Origin: Gammaproteobacteria bacterium
GTDB taxonomy: Bacteria; Pseudomonadota; Gammaproteobacteria; CAIRSR01
NCBI GenBank assembly: GCA_963575655.1
Contig: CAUYTY010000183.1
Span: 1 to 39,340 of the forward strand
Reading direction: 5' to 3'
DNA length: 39,340 bases
The notes below the pieces were generated by a model, which had not been told where the DNA came from, ran no database searches, and saw only the letters and a program-made list of their open reading frames with translations. The first letter of the stretch is position 1. Every line of letters begins with the position of its first letter. Made by a program: the position numbers and the translations under genes. This document shows, piece by piece, positions 39,292-39,340 of this stretch.

Positions 39292-39340
39292 GTTCCCACG
39301 CTCCGCGTGGGAATGCATCCCGCGACGCTCCTGCGTCGCG
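39292..39340. repeat. Two small hairpins at the right edge
   Basis: TTCCCACGC...GCGTGGGAA (39293-39312) and CGCGACGC...GCGTCGCG (39321-39340) are perfect or near-perfect stems. The same pair of hairpin types is seen at 3989-4099. The array may continue beyond the window. Confidence 0.7.

Overview
The window looks like a chromosomal segment of a gammaproteobacterium. The evidence is the rhodanese–grxC–secB–gpsA block (the E. coli yibN-grxC-secB-gpsA order), hslVU followed by a DUF971 gene, rpsO-pnp, RlmD, TtcA and an H-NS family protein. Long intergenic stretches full of dispersed palindromic repeats, gene relics, an Uma2 family gene and WD40/Ig-like repeat proteins recall large repeat-rich genomes such as sulfur-oxidising Chromatiales/Thiotrichales. 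That placement is inference; there is no rRNA or marker that settles the genus.

Layout. 0.4-3.8 kb: an Uma2-family gene, a decayed bifunctional aldolase/short-chain dehydrogenase gene, and rlmD. 4-9.7 kb: core housekeeping block, mostly on the minus strand (DUF971, hslU, hslV, gpsA, secB, a thioredoxin 2-like gene, grxC, membrane rhodanese), with fxsA divergent. 9.7-13.6 kb: a gene-poor region holding one intact gene (H-NS family) among broken reading frames that look like dead genes. 13.6-17.7 kb, plus strand: SRAP/YedK-type protein, a small zinc-ribbon protein, two dipeptide-type ABC permeases with overlapping ends, and nagZ. 17.8-20.7 kb, minus strand: TPR protein, two-domain glycosyltransferase and cupin protein, probably one surface-glycan or glycosylation cluster. 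21.2-26.1 kb: nitroreductase, PAP2 phosphatase, DUF4124 protein, secreted subtilisin-like protein with an unusual catalytic position, TtcA. 26.1-35.9 kb: type III gshA, a response regulator with GGDEF domain, a ferritin-like protein, an acyltransferase 3 membrane protein, pnp, rpsO and a hybrid histidine kinase. 36.1-39.3 kb: accessory DNA that starts exactly at a 45-bp 3' fragment of a tRNA-Pro gene and contains a WD40 gene relic, a truncated secreted Ig-like repeat protein, two broken insertion sequences and several dispersed repeats.

How the parts work together: SecB, GrxC, thioredoxin 2, rhodanese and GpsA form an export/redox/lipid-precursor neighbourhood; HslVU with FxsA and DUF971 is a protein-quality block; the permease pair beside NagZ suggests peptidoglycan-fragment uptake and recycling; gshA feeds the glutathione used by GrxC.

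The most unusual material lies between the genes: (1) a family of small elements bounded by the same ~18-bp inverted repeat (AATCCAAGTTGCYACCTA) but carrying different inner hairpins; (2) a second ~40-bp repeat in five copies that often abuts the first; (3) long near-perfect dyads at 4603-4667, 20890-20983 and 34169-34269; (4) the tRNA-Pro scar marking the edge of an integrated element. I found no CRISPR array, no complete tRNA or rRNA gene, and no defence system that I can name.
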